The notes under the pieces are model-generated. The model was not told where the DNA came from and did no database searches. It saw only the letters and a list, made by a program, of their open reading frames with translations. A stretch of DNA of 5,546 nucleotides from positions 1-5,546 of the forward strand of contig JAKASY010000167.1 of the NCBI GenBank assembly GCA_021817625.1, written 5' to 3'. The stretch is from Bacillota bacterium (GTDB lineage Bacteria; Bacillota_E; JAJZYS01; JAILZS01). The stretch's first letter is position 1; the number at the start of each line of letters is the position of its first letter. Position numbers and translations under genes: made by a program. Below are positions 4,430 through 5,546 of the stretch, one piece after another.

Positions 4430-5546
4430 ATCAGGGGGAGGCGATAGCGGGCAAGCCGAGGGCCTGAAGGATGCGCAACTGGGCGGAATCGACGTTGAGG
4501 TAGGTCTCCATCCACTGCCCGTTGAGCTGGCGGATTTTGACGAAGGTGACGGACCAAAAGCGATCAAAGATGTGGCGAGCGGTGGTGCCCAGGTCCAGGC
4601 GCTTGGCCAGGGCGGTGAGAAGGGTGAACACCATCAAGGCAAACACCGTGATGTAGGCGAGAGCCGCGACACGGTTGTCGTTGTGCAAGAAGATCGGCCT
4701 GACCATGAGGTCGCTTTTCAGGATCCGCATGGCCTGCTCGCACACGTCGCGGCGCTTGTATGCCTCGAGCACGGCATCGGCCGTGTAGGTCTCGGGCATG
4801 GACGTGATGATGAGGTAGCGGCCGTCCAGAGCCACAAGCCGAGCGTAGACGGCCCGGTCCTGGCTGACCGCCATGGCAACAACGCTGCCTTCTTGCTCGC
4901 CCAACACGAAGTCGATGGTGTACAGCGACCGGTACTGGCGCAGTTCTCCCTGGAACGCGTCGTTGAGCCGGCCCTTGGCGTACGAGAGGCTCTTGTAGCG
5001 GCGTTGGCCCAGCTTCTGGGCGATCTCGCCCAGGCGGCGGTCGATGCGCGAGAGCGCCCGGGCGCGCGCCTTCTTGTCGCGCTCGGCCTTACCGGGCGCG
5101 AACACGGCCACGGCCCGCACGGTGGCCGAGCGCGGAGCATCCTTGTCCGTCTGATCGATCATCTGCACCGCCGACTCGGCCACACGGTAGCCCTCGCGGC
5201 TCTGCGATGGCAGATACGCGTCGTCCGGTATGGCACGAAGCACCTCCAGTTGGGCGCGGGTGGCGTCGAGCGTGCCGATGAACTGCTCGCCTTGGGCCAG
5301 GAGGGTACAGACCGCGGAGGCCGTCATCATGCCCCGATCGGTGGTGATGAGGACGCGCCTCGCCGCAGGCACCAGCTCTTTGAGGCGCGAAAGGGTCTCG
5401 AGCGTGGTGGTGGAGTCAGCGCGGTTACCGGGATACAGGCGGCCGTGCACGACGACGCCCTCGGCCAAGGTGGCGCTGACGCCCATGACCACCTGCTTGA
5501 GATCGGGCCGGTGGTCGCGACTGTAGGGGCGCAAAACCGCCAGGGT
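4400..5546 (-). mobile_element. IS1634-family insertion sequence, partial
   Basis: The element carries the transposase at 4431-5546 and runs past the right edge. Its end lies between the transposase stop (4433-4431) and the plus-strand gene fragment. A likely position is near 4395-4420, where minus-strand CTACTGCTGAAAACCGGTAG looks like an element terminus. GCTACT (4395-4400) and AGTAGC (4414-4419) form a small inverted repeat there. The terminal inverted repeats and target duplication cannot be confirmed because the other end is outside the window. Confidence 0.6.
4431..5546 (-). CDS. IS1634-family (IS4 superfamily) DDE transposase, C-terminal 371 residues
   Basis: This enzyme cuts and joins the ends of its insertion sequence. 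The visible 371 residues start inside the protein; the first catalytic Asp should lie just upstream, beyond the window. Near the start is PYSRDHRPDLKQVVMGV, a family signature, followed by GRLYPGNRADSTT. TTDRGM (catalytic D at residue 70 of the fragment) is the second Asp motif. The end of the catalytic core shows a perfect Y-(2)-R-(3)-E-(6)-K signature: Y263, R266, catalytic E270 and K277 in AYKRRDVCEQAMRILKSDL, followed by VRPIF. The insertion between D and E (about 85-230) contains a basic helical part (KAERDKKARARALSRIDRR) as usual for IS4-type enzymes. The stop is TGA at 4433-4431. No frameshift is seen, so this part of the gene is intact and the element may be active. Confidence 0.92.
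   Translation of the reverse strand, partial: TLAVLRPYSRDHRPDLKQVVMGVSATLAEGVVVHGRLYPGNRADSTTTLETLSRLKELVPAARRVLITTDRGMMTASAVCTLLAQGEQFIGTLDATRAQLEVLRAIPDDAYLPSQSREGYRVAESAVQMIDQTDKDAPRSATVRAVAVFAPGKAERDKKARARALSRIDRRLGEIAQKLGQRRYKSLSYAKGRLNDAFQGELRQYRSLYTIDFVLGEQEGSVVAMAVSQDRAVYARLVALDGRYLIITSMPETYTADAVLEAYKRRDVCEQAMRILKSDLMVRPIFLHNDNRVAALAYITVFALMVFTLLTALAKRLDLGTTARHIFDRFWSVTFVKIRQLNGQWMETYLNVDSAQLRILQALGLPAIASP

Overview
The window is very GC-rich bacterial DNA. Nearly all credible genes lie on the minus strand, start with GTG as often as ATG, and sit behind strong AGGAGG-like ribosome binding sites. No taxonomic marker is present. The style (high GC, strong Shine-Dalgarno sites, an IS1634-type transposase, and a transposase of a kind I associate with Clostridia-like genomes) fits a high-GC Firmicute-like lineage such as Limnochordia or Symbiobacteria. 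That placement is inference only.

Gene order is given as transcribed, from right to left. (1) At 4431-5546 lies the C-terminal two thirds of an IS1634/IS4-superfamily transposase, cut by the right edge of the window. Its end abuts the broken 5' end of a plus-strand ORF (4295-4429), as if the element had landed in that gene. (2) At about 3869-4294 is a gene-poor spacer with a 13-bp-arm palindrome and one perfect DnaA-box 9-mer. (3) At about 2964-3658 is a decayed transposase of a second family, split by a one-base frameshift in a G4 run and lacking both ends. (4) At 2643-2963, in frame with that remnant, is a short ORF whose C-terminal half looks like the second KH domain of NusA. (5) At 1283-2596 is a complete membrane-anchored diguanylate cyclase with an intact GGEEF active site and a degenerate inhibitory site. 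(6) At 847-1197 is a small coiled-coil protein built from 11- and 15-residue repeats, closed by an intrinsic terminator at 791-838. (7) At 619-777 is a possible 52-residue small ORF. (8) At 1-597 is the N-terminal part of an exported Ig-like beta-sandwich protein that runs off the left edge.

Genes 4 to 6 lie head to tail with gaps of 46 and 85 bases and no visible terminator between them, so they may be one transcript ending at the 791-838 hairpin. It would carry an RNA-binding-like domain, a c-di-GMP synthase and a coiled-coil protein. Genes 7 and 8 would form the next unit. The right half is an insertion-sequence scar zone. The most unusual items are the NusA-KH-like ORF joined in frame to a transposase remnant next to the cyclase, and the exact DNA-level repeats in the coiled-coil gene. 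I do not see evidence strong enough to call a new system.
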